From NCBI GenBank assembly GCA_023386045.1, contig JAEWKK010000008.1, positions 57,400 to 121,399 of the forward strand: DNA of 64,000 nucleotides. Direction: 5' to 3'. Below the pieces are notes generated by a model. It ran no database searches and was not told where the DNA came from. It worked only from the letters and a program-made list of their open reading frames with translations. Origin of the DNA: Bacteroidota bacterium (GTDB lineage: Bacteria > Bacteroidota > Bacteroidia > Chitinophagales > Chitinophagaceae). Both the position numbers and the translations under genes were made by a program. This document shows, piece by piece, positions 25,758 to 34,900 of the stretch (positions are counted from its first letter, which is position 1; each line of letters opens with the position of its first letter).

Positions 25758-27050
25758 TCAAACATCCCTGGTTTCTGCTATCAGAGGCTCGGTAAGAGGT
25801 GCAGTATACTTTTCTCTCCTGCTCAATAATGGCAGTCTTTTTCCGTAGGTTAACTGTCTCCATATCCATTCAACAGGTCCATATTGAAAATACTTCAACC
25901 ACAGGTGGCTGAGGACAACCTGTATGAAATAAATAACAATTGCAGTAAGAAACAAATAAGTCAAACCGAATTTCTGGCCAAGACCCAGGCCCATGCGGTA
26001 AAAAATGAAAATGCCCAGAAGTGTTTGAGTCAGGTAATTGGTTAATGCCATCCTGCCAACCGGTGCAAAGAATTGAAGTATTTTTTTTCTTCCTTTCAAC
26101 CAAACAAGAGCAAGAGCAGATGCATAGGCAAGAGAAAGTGGCGCAACACTCAATGCATATGAAATGGTGTCTGCCATACCCCAGATATTTCCATACATGT
26201 ATCTGCCGTCCATTTCAAACCAGCACATGGCGATGCTGAAAGGAAGACCTATAGCAAATCCATAAAGCATTGTTTTTTTCAATAGTGATTGATAGGTGTC
26301 AAGGTGAGCAAAGATCATTTTCCTGCCGGCAAAATAACCAATCAGGAACATGCCCAACACCTTTGGTATCCGGTTGGTTTGAAGAATATAAGCATATCGA
26401 TGAAGGTATCCGGATTCCTGCCAGTTGCGCCATTCATTCCAGCCACTTCCATCCTTGTACAGGTAAAATGCAAAATTTTGATCAAGTGGAATTCCATTTT
26501 TTTTATCAATGCTAAATCCAAGGGTACTAAGAGGTTGCCCGGGGTCCCACTGTATAAAGTATTTAATAAGATCGAGAAAAACAGGTGAGAGTATGAGTAC
26601 AGTGGCCCAGGTCAAAAGTTGTTTATCGGAACAATTCCTGAACAAAGGCAGGATCATGCCAATGACTGCATATAAAAAAAGAATATCGCCTTCCCAAAAG
26701 AAAAAAAGATGAACAGAACCTATCAGCAATAAAATAAAAAGTCTCCTGTAAAAAATACTCAGTGAATTCAATCCCTTTTTCCGGGTTCTGGTAAGTATGA
26801 TCGAAAAGCCGATTCCAAACAATAATGAAAACAATGAATAGAACTTTCCTTCAACAAAAATGATCTGCAGGTAGTTGGACACCCTGTCAATATTGTAAGT
26901 GTCGAATTGTTGTTTATTGGCTTCCGGTAAAAAACCATAACCTGAAAAACCATAAATGTTATTCAACAGGATGCCCAGGATGGCAATCCCTCTAAGTATG
27001 TCCAGTATCTGCGATCTTTCTTCTTTTTGAACAGGTAATGATTGCTGCAT
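25758..27050 (-). CDS. DUF418 multi-pass membrane protein, copy 1
   Basis: A 430-residue inner-membrane protein of the DUF418 family, function unknown. The N-terminal signature ILDILRGIAILGILLNNIYG and the C-terminal GRMALTNYLTQTLLGIFIF mark the family. About ten hydrophobic helices are visible. It lies only 20 bases downstream of a second DUF418 gene on the same strand and converges with murI (eight bases between stop codons). Some DUF418 members are fused or linked to acyl-transfer or transport, but nothing here decides that. Confidence 0.9.
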   Translation of the reverse strand: MQQSLPVQKEERSQILDILRGIAILGILLNNIYGFSGYGFLPEANKQQFDTYNIDRVSNYLQIIFVEGKFYSLFSLLFGIGFSIILTRTRKKGLNSLSIFYRRLFILLLIGSVHLFFFWEGDILFLYAVIGMILPLFRNCSDKQLLTWATVLILSPVFLDLIKYFIQWDPGQPLSTLGFSIDKKNGIPLDQNFAFYLYKDGSGWNEWRNWQESGYLHRYAYILQTNRIPKVLGMFLIGYFAGRKMIFAHLDTYQSLLKKTMLYGFAIGLPFSIAMCWFEMDGRYMYGNIWGMADTISYALSVAPLSLAYASALALVWLKGRKKILQFFAPVGRMALTNYLTQTLLGIFIFYRMGLGLGQKFGLTYLFLTAIVIYFIQVVLSHLWLKYFQYGPVEWIWRQLTYGKRLPLLSRREKYTAPLTEPLIAETRDV

Positions 27051-27070
27051 TGGTTAAGTATGAACAGGGT

Positions 27071-28402
27071 TTAAGTTGATTTTTTGGTCATCGGCTGTAT
27101 CTGCCAGTAGGTAAGACTTCTCCAGGCCCATTCAAGGGGACCAAAGCGAAAATATTTAAGCCATATGTTGCTGAATATGATCTGGAAGATCCAGATGGCA
27201 GCCACCACGTAATAGAGTTCATGTCTTTCCAGCTTGCCATACATAGCAAAACCAAGGCTGGTAAATATCAGCGCACAGATCAGGGACTGCCCAAGATAAT
27301 TGGTGAAGGCCATACGGCCAACAGGCTTCAGCATTTCAAAAAACCATTTAAAAACTCCACTTCGATGCAGCAGCATAATTCCTCCAAATATTCCTATGGA
27401 TCTAAGAGCCCTTTGCAGCTGGTAATAATTAAAGGAAACATTCTTCACATATTCAAAGCGGTTAAATTGGTATTGAATAAAGGGCTGCCAAAAAAGGTAA
27501 CTGAGATAACATCCCAATCCAAGGCCAACGATGAGCATCCACCAATAAATTTTGGGTGGAGCATTTCCGGTAAGAATGCCCATTTTAAAAAATGCCATTC
27601 CCAAAAACATGAAAAGCAGCACATCCCATAATTCAAAATACAGGTAACGAACAAGCACATTGATGTAGCGCTGTGTTTGAGTTTCATAGAGATCTTCATA
27701 ATTGCTGCTGGCTATTTTACGGATGTCGCTTTGTGCGTGTTCTCTTCTTTTTTCAACAGCGCTCTTTTCTTTAAATGCCATTAAATACTGAAGATCTTCT
27801 TTCTGGGCGGCACTCAGTTTGGAAACACTGGTATCCAAGGCAGCGGCAGCTTCCCCTTTTGCTATTTTGTTTTTTTCATGGTAAAGATCCCTGTTCTCTC
27901 TGGCAAGCATCAGCAAAAGGCAAACTCCGGCACAGATCAACAATCCTTTTGCAGGCAGATTGCGAAAAGTAAAAAGCAGCATACCATATAATGCATAGTC
28001 GAGTAGTATATCTCCAAACCAGAGCAAAACAAATACATCAATTAATGAAAAGATAAGCAGCCAAAGTTGTCGCCGGAAAAAATAGTCAGCAGGTCGCATG
28101 CCTTCTGATTTTTTTTCGCTGTTGCGTATAAATAGAATAATTCCTGCACCAAACAACATTGAAAAGAGTGCTCGCTGAGTACCATCTGGAACAAGGGAGA
28201 TAAAGCGCCAGGTATTAAAATCTATCGCCGATTCATTCAATAGAAATGGATCGAAACTGGGATATCCAAATGCTGGCATGTTCATCAAAAGAATACCAAG
28301 AATTGCAATTCCGCGAAGGCTGTCCAGGATGGCTATGCGTTCGGTAGGTGCAGTGGGGCTGAGGCTCCGAAAGCTTTTGGGAGGGGTGGCTACCGCTTCC
28401 AT
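27071..28402 (-). CDS. DUF418 multi-pass membrane protein, copy 2
   Basis: A 443-residue paralogue of the next gene, also DUF418: ILDSLRGIAILGILLMN at the N-terminus and GRMAFTNYLGQSLICALIF near the C-terminus, with about ten membrane helices. It differs by a charged soluble insertion around residues 170-235 (EKNKIAKGEAAAAL onward, with coiled-coil character) that copy 1 lacks. The pair is almost certainly one transcription unit read from 28402. They probably arose by tandem duplication followed by strong divergence. Confidence 0.9.
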   Translation of the reverse strand: MEAVATPPKSFRSLSPTAPTERIAILDSLRGIAILGILLMNMPAFGYPSFDPFLLNESAIDFNTWRFISLVPDGTQRALFSMLFGAGIILFIRNSEKKSEGMRPADYFFRRQLWLLIFSLIDVFVLLWFGDILLDYALYGMLLFTFRNLPAKGLLICAGVCLLLMLARENRDLYHEKNKIAKGEAAAALDTSVSKLSAAQKEDLQYLMAFKEKSAVEKRREHAQSDIRKIASSNYEDLYETQTQRYINVLVRYLYFELWDVLLFMFLGMAFFKMGILTGNAPPKIYWWMLIVGLGLGCYLSYLFWQPFIQYQFNRFEYVKNVSFNYYQLQRALRSIGIFGGIMLLHRSGVFKWFFEMLKPVGRMAFTNYLGQSLICALIFTSLGFAMYGKLERHELYYVVAAIWIFQIIFSNIWLKYFRFGPLEWAWRSLTYWQIQPMTKKST

Positions 28403-28505
28403 GTTGGTTTTAGTTTCCTATTAAGTTATTCATATTTTCCCGTCCACATTGGATTTCAGAAAAATAAAAGCTGAAAGGAAGCTCTATTAAGAATGTCCAC
28501 AGCGG

Positions 28506-29018
28506 TCAGAAGCTTCCGTCAATACTGAATTGGACAAGTATCAGGGAATCGGGCGTATCCTTTATAATCACTTCGCGGCCATCATATAGTTTACTGGCTG
28601 TGTCACCACAATATTGTTCAAATTTTACAGGAGAATACTGTGTGGTATTGGTGGGTTTATAGGTTTGTTTGATCCTTGAATAAAATTTCTTGCAGTAGTT
28701 GCAATTGACCTTGACTGCTACAGCTCCCGGCATCAAACAGTGTTTCAAATGATCCATGCCTTCAACTGATTTGTCTTTAATGAAAACCTGGCCGTTGACC
28801 ATCCAGCAAAAAGTTTCGCCGCCAGCTTTGTAATAAGAACAGGATGCCGGATAATGTGCTGCCATTTCCGCTTCGGTCTTATTGCAAACCATAATCGTTT
28901 CATTGCCCAATGCATCCACCAGTTGCCAGCAATAGGTCTGATCTTCTTTTTTATCTTCTTTTTTGCAGGAAAGAATGATCAGCATGGCCATCAGCAACAT
29001 CAGTATTAGTCGTAGCAT
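28506..29018 (-). CDS. Cys-rich lipoprotein of unknown function
   Basis: A 170-residue product with a lipoprotein signal (MLMAMLIILSCKKED, lipid-attached Cys18) followed by a charged KKEDKKED linker. The mature part has about eleven further Cys residues, including a CNYC pair and the paired phrases TYCWQL and TFCWMV. In an outer-membrane-anchored protein these would probably form disulfides; a CxxC pair could also bind metal. I recognise no family. It is alone between DUF418 copy 2 and the divergently oriented rpmH. Confidence 0.7.
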   Translation of the reverse strand: MLRLILMLLMAMLIILSCKKEDKKEDQTYCWQLVDALGNETIMVCNKTEAEMAAHYPASCSYYKAGGETFCWMVNGQVFIKDKSVEGMDHLKHCLMPGAVAVKVNCNYCKKFYSRIKQTYKPTNTTQYSPVKFEQYCGDTASKLYDGREVIIKDTPDSLILVQFSIDGSF

Positions 29019-29179
29019 AATAATGCATTAAAAAAGGAAAATTAACCCGCAAAACAGAAAAAGGCAAAAAATGGAATGTATTTCTAAGATCCGGGCTGGG
29101 AGCAGCCTGAATCCTTCTGTTTACAAGGGATTTTAACAGCCTTCTCAAAATTTTCCCCTGATTTTTCGGCTCCGAACCT

Positions 29180-29187
29180 TACCTTTG
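29180..29187 (+). promoter_or_regulatory. -7 box TACCTTTG of the rpmH promoter
   Basis: An exact TAnnTTTG match about 105 bases before rpmH. The implied leader of roughly 100 bases contains short GC-rich segments (ACGGGT, AACCCGGTT, CCACGGGGG) that could pair, which would suit leader-based control, but no known motif was recognised. The rest of 29019-29291 shows nothing else. Confidence 0.4.
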
Positions 29188-29291
29188 CCGTCCTTTCACA
29201 AAACCAACGGGTGTGGTGACCTGTAGGTAATAACTGAAACAAACCCGGTTCTCCACGGGGGATTTAGTAAACGTGAAAAAACTGATTAAAA

Positions 29292-29447
29292 ATGAAACGT
29301 ACATTTCAACCACATCGCCGCCGCCGTAAAACAGTTCATGGATTCCGTAAGCGTATGCAATCTGCTAATGGAAGAAAAGTGCTGGCCAGCCGCCGTGCGA
29401 AAGGCCGTCACAAACTGACTATCAGCGACGAGAAGAAACTGAAATAA
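29292..29447 (+). CDS. rpmH: Ribosomal protein bL34
   Basis: A 51-residue basic protein of the large ribosomal subunit. The sequence opens MKRTFQPHRRRRKTVHGFRK and contains RKVLASRRAKGRHKL, both diagnostic of bL34. The TAA stop is at 29445-29447. Gene order rpmH-rnpA-yidD is widely conserved in bacteria. A terminator lies between rpmH and rnpA, and rnpA has its own -7 box, so the abundant ribosomal message is separated from the rest. Confidence 0.97.
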   Translation: MKRTFQPHRRRRKTVHGFRKRMQSANGRKVLASRRAKGRHKLTISDEKKLK

Positions 29448-29475
29448 TAGCTCAGTACAGCTAATGACGATATTG

Positions 29476-29506
29476 AAGCTCTCAGCCTAAGGTTGGGAGC
29501 TTTTTT
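29476..29506 (+). terminator. Terminator after rpmH
   Basis: The stem AAGCTCTCA/TGGGAGCTT (one G-T pair) with a nine-base loop ends in a T run. It lies 29 bases after the rpmH stop. Confidence 0.82.
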
Positions 29507-29553
29507 ATGAATCTAACCGGATTCTTGTCACAGTCTGCAAAATCCTAGGCACT

Positions 29554-29561
29554 TACCTTTA
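29554..29561 (+). promoter_or_regulatory. -7 box TACCTTTA, 4 bases from the rnpA start
   Basis: TACCTTTA (one base off TAnnTTTG) is followed by CCTC and the rnpA ATG. It lies after the rpmH terminator and predicts a leaderless rnpA-yidD message. Confidence 0.45.
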
Positions 29562-29565
29562 CCTC

Positions 29566-29973
29566 ATGATCAAACGCTTTGGATTTGGAAGAAACGAGCG
29601 GCTGAAAAGCCGGAAGCGGATAGAAGAACTCTTTCTCCAGGGCCAGCGCTTGAACCAGTTTCCTCTGAGGGTTACCTTCCAGTTTCTTCCGGCAGCAGGA
29701 GAACCTGGCGTACAGGCGGGTGTAACTGCCTCTAAAAAATTCTTCAAAAAAGCGGTTGATCGAAACCGTATCAAAAGACTGATGCGGGAGAGTTACAGGC
29801 TGCAGAAAAATGGATTGATAGAACTAATGAAGGAGAAAGACCTGAAAGGCCTGGTTTTTTTTATGTACAGCGATAAAACAATTGCCAGCTTTGAAGTGAT
29901 CAAAGTGGCGATGCAGAAAGCAATCATGAAACTTCAAAAAGCAGCCATGCAGACCAATGAAAACCCTTCTTAA
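29566..29973 (+). CDS. rnpA: Ribonuclease P protein component
   Basis: RnpA is the protein partner of the catalytic RNase P RNA that trims tRNA 5' ends. The 135-residue basic product has the conserved RNR motif in AVDRNRIKRLMRE (Arg66, Asn67, Arg68), the opening FGFGRNERLKSRKRIEELF and the central strand GVTASKKFF. It overlaps yidD by 17 bases, which suggests translational coupling. The RNase P RNA gene itself is not in this window. Confidence 0.95.
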   Translation: MIKRFGFGRNERLKSRKRIEELFLQGQRLNQFPLRVTFQFLPAAGEPGVQAGVTASKKFFKKAVDRNRIKRLMRESYRLQKNGLIELMKEKDLKGLVFFMYSDKTIASFEVIKVAMQKAIMKLQKAAMQTNENPS

Positions 29974-30193
29974 AATACTGGCCCTGCCTTTTATAGGACT
30001 GATCAGGCTTTACCAGCTGATCATTTCTCCCTGGCTGGGACCCAAATGCCGCTTCACGCCTACCTGTTCCCATTATGGGATTGAAGCTTTCAAAAAACAT
30101 GGCGTATTTAAAGGCTTCTGGCTTACAGTAAAAAGAATCAGCCGATGCCATCCCTGGGGTGGGCATGGCTATGATCCTGTGCCCGAAGATTAA
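29957..30193 (+). CDS. yidD: Membrane protein insertion efficiency factor YidD
   Basis: A 78-residue small protein that assists YidC-dependent insertion at the inner membrane. The amphipathic N-terminus (LKILALPFIGLIRLYQLIIS) and the motifs PTCSHYGIEAF and HPWGGHGYDPVP are diagnostic. It starts inside the 3' end of rnpA and its stop overlaps by four bases the end of the convergent DUF1543 gene. yidC, often next in this order, is absent here. Confidence 0.95.
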   Translation: MKTLLKILALPFIGLIRLYQLIISPWLGPKCRFTPTCSHYGIEAFKKHGVFKGFWLTVKRISRCHPWGGHGYDPVPED

Positions 30194-30762
30194 GAAAGCT
30201 CCAAAAGCTTCTCCAGCTTAAGATATCCAAGGTGCAGGGAATCTTCCTTTCCGGATTCAGCCTTAGTCAATCGTACTCTATATTTTTCTTTATAGACCGA
30301 AGGCAGGATCTCCTCAATGGCATAAGCATCATCCACATCAACTCCATACTTATCATCTACATGCGACGCAGCACCTTTGAAGCCGGTATGCATATAAAAA
30401 GCTGTCTGCTTTGCTTTTTGAAGTGCCGTGCTTTTGTCTTCCCCGACAGTCAAAAGCTTGTAATGGAATTCCTCAAATTCGTTTTGCTTATAACCTCCAA
30501 GATTGATAAAAAACAGCTGTTCTTGACCAACTGATTCATGGTTCTCTCTCGGAACAATTTCAATTTTATAGCCCTCAACAAATTCAACAGTTCTCCAGGC
30601 ATCAATATGGATCCGGCCTTTTGCTTCGGGCCAAAAATTGATCAGTTCTTCCCGAAGTGCTGAAAGCCCGGTGCCAATGCCAAAAAATATATCATGCTGT
30701 TCCGTGTTCCGGCCTTCTGGTCTACAACCCAGCAGGATCATGTAGAGTTTTACTTCACTCAT
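30190..30762 (-). CDS. DUF1543 family protein
   Basis: A 190-residue soluble protein with the DUF1543 opening KLYMILLGCRPEGRNTEQHD, a conserved pattern in proteins of unknown function. The segment FFINLGGYKQNEFEEFHY is also typical. There is no signal peptide or membrane helix. The gene starts just after a terminator belonging to the superoxide dismutase gene upstream, so it probably has its own promoter, which I could not place. Confidence 0.85.
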   Translation of the reverse strand: MSEVKLYMILLGCRPEGRNTEQHDIFFGIGTGLSALREELINFWPEAKGRIHIDAWRTVEFVEGYKIEIVPRENHESVGQEQLFFINLGGYKQNEFEEFHYKLLTVGEDKSTALQKAKQTAFYMHTGFKGAASHVDDKYGVDVDDAYAIEEILPSVYKEKYRVRLTKAESGKEDSLHLGYLKLEKLLELS

Positions 30763-30764
30763 GG

Positions 30765-30794
30765 TAAAAAAAGAACCACTTCAATTGAAGTGGT
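30765..30794 (-). terminator. Terminator of the superoxide dismutase gene
   Basis: The perfect palindrome ACCACTTCAATTGAAGTGGT is followed on the minus strand by TCTTTTTTT. It lies between the dismutase stop and the DUF1543 start. Confidence 0.8.
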
Positions 30795-30806
30795 CTCTCT
30801 CATTTT

Positions 30807-31409
30807 TTATTTAGCCTTTTCAAAATGTTCGGCCACTTTATTCCAGTTGATTACATTCCAGATATTGGTTAAATACTCCGGCCTGCGGTTCTGGTATTTC
30901 AGGTAATAAGCATGTTCCCAAACATCAATGCCAAGGATGGGAGTTCCTTTTACTTCTGCAACATCCATCAATGGGTTGTCCTGGTTAGGGGTGGAGCTAA
31001 CTTCCAGCTTGCCATCTTTCACCAGCAGCCAGGCCCAGCCACTTCCAAAACGGGTGGCGCCCGCAGTGTTTACTTTTTCTTTGAGCGCATCAAGACTGCC
31101 AAATGTTTGGTTAATAGCATCAGCGAGTCTGCCTGAAGGCTGTCCGCCTCCTGGTGCCAGCAGCTCCCAGAAAAAGCTGTGGTTCCAATGTCCGCCGCCA
31201 TTATTGCGAACTGCGGGAGAAATAGTTCCCGCTGATGCCAGTAATTGTTCGATGGTTTTGTTCTCGTGCTCCGTGCCGGCAATGGCTTTATTCAGATTGT
31301 CTACGTAAGCCTGGTGGTGTTTACCATGGTGGATCTGCATGGTTTGCGCGTCTATGCTTGGTTCCAATGCATCAAATGCATACGGTAATGGAGGAAGGGT
31401 AAATGCCAT
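30807..31409 (-). CDS. Superoxide dismutase, Fe/Mn type
   Basis: A 200-residue cytoplasmic enzyme that dismutes superoxide. Metal ligands are visible: His27 in QIHHGKHHQAYVDNL, a second His in GGHWNHSFFW, and the Asp and His of DVWEHAYYLKYQNRRPEYL. There is no signal peptide. I cannot decide between Fe, Mn or cambialistic use by eye. It is transcribed alone: a TAAATTTG box lies 55 bases upstream and a terminator follows. Confidence 0.96.
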   Translation of the reverse strand: MAFTLPPLPYAFDALEPSIDAQTMQIHHGKHHQAYVDNLNKAIAGTEHENKTIEQLLASAGTISPAVRNNGGGHWNHSFFWELLAPGGGQPSGRLADAINQTFGSLDALKEKVNTAGATRFGSGWAWLLVKDGKLEVSSTPNQDNPLMDVAEVKGTPILGIDVWEHAYYLKYQNRRPEYLTNIWNVINWNKVAEHFEKAK

Positions 31410-31719
31410 ACAATTGTTTTTTAAGTTTTGAATTAATTTTTGCCTGTCGTTTCCTTAGGAAGCACAAATTTATTAAGGATCAAACTACCAAAACCATTTC
31501 TTCCTTTTTTCGAAAACGCAGATTCTTTAATTGCGTTTATTGCAGCTTTTAAGAGAAGTGACATAGAAATTTCCTTATTCTGGATAAAAAACTATAAAGG
31601 TTTGGTATGATTATGCTGTTTAATGCGTAATTTTTTGCAGTATTTTGCCGGTATTGAAACGATTCTGTCCCCAACAGAAGACCCTGAGCTTGTATTACCA
31701 AACCAACAATAAAAATCAA
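31410..31719. other. Divergent promoter region between sod and the SusC-like gene
   Basis: This 310-base gene-free stretch separates two divergent transcription units. It is A+T-rich. A minus-strand -7 box for sod lies at 31465-31472. On the plus strand the pieces TTTG (31601-31604), TAATTTTTTG (31628-31637) and TATTTTG (31641-31647) are candidates for the SusC promoter, but none is a full match. I see no operator-like palindrome or RNA gene. Confidence 0.45.
31465..31472 (-). promoter_or_regulatory. -7 box TAAATTTG upstream of superoxide dismutase
   Basis: An exact TAnnTTTG match on the minus strand. A TTTG element 16 bases further upstream (31489-31492) could serve as the -33 box, slightly closer than usual. 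Confidence 0.45.
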
Positions 31720-34700
31720 ATGAGAAAATTAATCATGAAGGGATGGCTCCTTATTCTGGTAGCCCTTCCTTTTTTGGCTTTTAGCCAGCGGCAGGTAACC
31801 GGCACTGTTACCAATGAAAAGGGTGAACCCCTGGCCGCCGTTTCCATCATAGAAAAAGGAACCAACAACGGTGTCACCACCAATGATAAGGGCGCCTTTG
31901 TCATTACCCTAACCACTCCTAACCCCGTTCTGCTGGTTACTTATGCCGGTATGAGTAATAAGGAGATCATTGTTAGCAGTTCCTCTAATTATAATATCAG
32001 CCTGAGCGAGAATGGCACCATGTCGGAAGTAATTGTTACTGCTCTTGGCATTACCCGCAAGGACAGGTCTATTGGATATGCCAACCAGCAGGTAAAAGGC
32101 GAGAACCTTACCCTGACCAAGGAACAAAATGTTTTAGGATCCCTGGCAGGAAAGATCGCAGGTGTACAGGTGGTGGGTTCTTCCGGAGCCAGCATGGGTG
32201 GAACACAAAAGATCAAGATCCGTGGCGTCAATTCAGTTGGAGGTGGAAGCGAACCCTTGATTGTTGTTGACGGTACGCCTATTTCCAATGCCAATTTCGC
32301 TGGAAGAAATGGTGGTGATTTTGGTAACCTTGCCCAGGACATCAACCCTGAGGATATCGAAACCGTCAACGTACTGAAAGGTCCTGCGGCTTCTGCTCTT
32401 TATGGCATACGCGGACAATATGGTGTGATCCTGATAACTACCAAGAAAGGTTCAAGAGGAGCAAAAAAAATAAACGTTCAGCTCAATTCTTCTTTTTCAA
32501 TAGAACAGGTCACCAACTTCATCCCCATGCAAAATCTCTATGGCGGCGGTTCCAGCCAAACCTGGAGAACACTGGCCAATGGTGATAAATATGTGGACAT
32601 GGCTGTAGATGAAAGCTGGGGACCTAAAATGGACGGTACACTTGCCCGTTCCGTTTTTAGTTTTTACCCGCAGGATCCAGAGTACGGCCAGCTTACACCC
32701 TTTGTTGCCTATCCAAATAATATCAAAGACTTTTTTGAAACAGGCACAACATTGAACAATGGACTGACTGTAACAGGCGGTAATGAGAATTCCAATTACC
32801 GCATCAGTTTCAATGATACAAGGATACAGGGTATTGAACCCAACACCTGGCTGAAAAGAAACAACCTGGGTCTGAGCACTTCATTTGATCTTACCAGTAA
32901 ATTGAATTTTGCCAGCAATATCAACATAGCAGTGAATTCGGCTCAAAGACCTTCACAGGGTTATGATGGCGGATCACGTTATCTCTTGCAATGGTTTCAG
33001 CGAAACGTGGATATGAATAAGTTGAAAGATTATAAATATCCCGACGGGACTTTTAAAAGCTGGAACCTGAACAGACCTAATTCTGCAGGTGTGATCAGCA
33101 GCTTCAGACCACTTTACTGGAACAATCCTTATTTCGAAGCTTATGAAAATCTCAATAATGACAACCGCGACAGGTTGTTCGGCGACATCAGTTTGAACTA
33201 TCAATTGATGCCCGGTCTTAAGCTTAGTGGATTTATTCGTTCAGACCTCTACACGCAAAATATTGAAGACAGGGAAGCATTTGGTAGCCGCTATACACCA
33301 TTTTATTCTGTAGGCAAATACCAGAACCGCGATTTCAACTATGAATTCCTTGGACAATACAATAAAAAATGGAATGACCTTTCGCTCAATGCCAACCTTG
33401 GCGCAAACGTGTACAAAAGAAAATACAGTTATATCCAACAGGCAACAGCAGGCGGTCTTTCAAGTCCAGGCTTTTTTAATATCGCAGCTTCGCGCGACAG
33501 GCCTGTTGTAAGCAATTATCTTTTGAGAAAAGAGATCAGAAGTTTGTATGGACTGGTTTCATTGGGATATAAGGATACTTATTTCATTGATGCCACTTTA
33601 AGAAATGATAATTCATCCACGCTGCCAAAGAATAATAATTCCTATTGGTATCCATCCATATCAGGAAGCTTTATCTTCAGTGAGCTGGTAAATTGGAAAC
33701 CGCTTTCATACGGAAAAATCAGGTTGAGCTATGCTCAGGCAGGCTCTGACCTCAATCCTTACCAGACCACTGAAGCCTATGGTGTTGGTGGTATCTATAG
33801 CGGCATTAATACCCTTTACGTTCCGGATAATTTATACAATGCCGACATCAAACCTTCATTCTCTAATTCATATGAAGCTGGACTTGAATTAAAATTATTC
33901 AACTCAAGGCTGGGAATGGATCTGACCTATTACATGCAGAAAAACAAGAACCAGATCATTAATCTTGATGTGTCGGGTACAAGCGGATTCTCATCCACTG
34001 TAATTAATGCAGGCCTGATAGAAAATAAAGGTGTTGAGCTTACGCTGACAGGATCACCTGTTCGCACCAGGAATTTCTCATGGGATGCCACCTTCAATAT
34101 CAGCCGTAATAAAAATGTTCTTAAAGAACTGGCACCAGGTATCAATGTTTACGACCTTGATGTGAATACTTATTCCGGTGTTTCAGTTTATCTCAAATCT
34201 TTTGTAGGTGAATCTTTCGGAAGCCTGATTGGTAAAGCTTATCAGAGAGACAGTGCTACAGGAATGATCCTGCTGGGCACCAATAATCTTCCATTGTATA
34301 CTGATGCCACGCATAATTTCGGAAGTGTTCTGCCTGATTATACCGGAGGCTTTCTGAATACTTTCCGGTTCTTTGGTTTTGATCTGAGTGCAATGATCGA
34401 TTACCAGTTTGGCGGACAATTTTTCTCCTGGTCAAAAATGATGGCAGTAAAAACAGGTCTGGCCGAAGAAACTGCAGCTATCAATGACCGTGGTGCCAAT
34501 GTAAGGGATGCACTTGCAGATAATGGTGGTGTTCACGTCGTCGGCATCTCGGCTTCTACCAAACAACCGGTAGATACTTATGTTGATGCACGTGCCTATT
34601 TCAGAACCACACTTGGTACGCATGTTTACGAAGAATGGCTCTATGATGCTTCCTATATAAAACTCAGGGAGATCAGGCTGGGATATACTTTCAATAAACT

Positions 34701-34890
34701 GGGCAAGCTGCCATTTAAATCCATGAACCTTGCCTTTATTGCACGCAATCCGGCAATGATCTGGCAAAAAGCTCCGGAAGGACTTGATCCTTCAGAACTT
34801 TCTTCTGGTGGAAATTCTATCAGCTGGCTGGAAACAGGTCAATTGAATTCAGTTCGCTCATTTGGTCTAAACCTCAACATCAACTTTTAA
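31720..34890 (+). CDS. SusC/RagA-family TonB-linked outer-membrane transporter
   Basis: SusC proteins are TonB-dependent barrels that import oligosaccharides, peptides or other nutrients captured by a SusD lid. The 1056-residue product has a signal peptide (residues 1-22, LPFLAFSQ), a carboxypeptidase-regulatory-like domain at about 24-105, the SusC signature VIVTALGITRKDRSIGYA, a plug with IRGVNSVGGGSEPLIVVDG and NVLKGPAASALYGIRGQ, and a long barrel. The frame is open to a TTG at 31645, but the signal peptide fixes ATG 31720. Its SusD partner follows after ten bases. No enzyme or anti-sigma gene is adjacent, so the substrate is unknown. Confidence 0.95.
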   Translation: MRKLIMKGWLLILVALPFLAFSQRQVTGTVTNEKGEPLAAVSIIEKGTNNGVTTNDKGAFVITLTTPNPVLLVTYAGMSNKEIIVSSSSNYNISLSENGTMSEVIVTALGITRKDRSIGYANQQVKGENLTLTKEQNVLGSLAGKIAGVQVVGSSGASMGGTQKIKIRGVNSVGGGSEPLIVVDGTPISNANFAGRNGGDFGNLAQDINPEDIETVNVLKGPAASALYGIRGQYGVILITTKKGSRGAKKINVQLNSSFSIEQVTNFIPMQNLYGGGSSQTWRTLANGDKYVDMAVDESWGPKMDGTLARSVFSFYPQDPEYGQLTPFVAYPNNIKDFFETGTTLNNGLTVTGGNENSNYRISFNDTRIQGIEPNTWLKRNNLGLSTSFDLTSKLNFASNINIAVNSAQRPSQGYDGGSRYLLQWFQRNVDMNKLKDYKYPDGTFKSWNLNRPNSAGVISSFRPLYWNNPYFEAYENLNNDNRDRLFGDISLNYQLMPGLKLSGFIRSDLYTQNIEDREAFGSRYTPFYSVGKYQNRDFNYEFLGQYNKKWNDLSLNANLGANVYKRKYSYIQQATAGGLSSPGFFNIAASRDRPVVSNYLLRKEIRSLYGLVSLGYKDTYFIDATLRNDNSSTLPKNNNSYWYPSISGSFIFSELVNWKPLSYGKIRLSYAQAGSDLNPYQTTEAYGVGGIYSGINTLYVPDNLYNADIKPSFSNSYEAGLELKLFNSRLGMDLTYYMQKNKNQIINLDVSGTSGFSSTVINAGLIENKGVELTLTGSPVRTRNFSWDATFNISRNKNVLKELAPGINVYDLDVNTYSGVSVYLKSFVGESFGSLIGKAYQRDSATGMILLGTNNLPLYTDATHNFGSVLPDYTGGFLNTFRFFGFDLSAMIDYQFGGQFFSWSKMMAVKTGLAEETAAINDRGANVRDALADNGGVHVVGISASTKQPVDTYVDARAYFRTTLGTHVYEEWLYDASYIKLREIRLGYTFNKLGKLPFKSMNLAFIARNPAMIWQKAPEGLDPSELSSGGNSISWLETGQLNSVRSFGLNLNINF

Positions 34891-34900
34891 AAACAAAACA

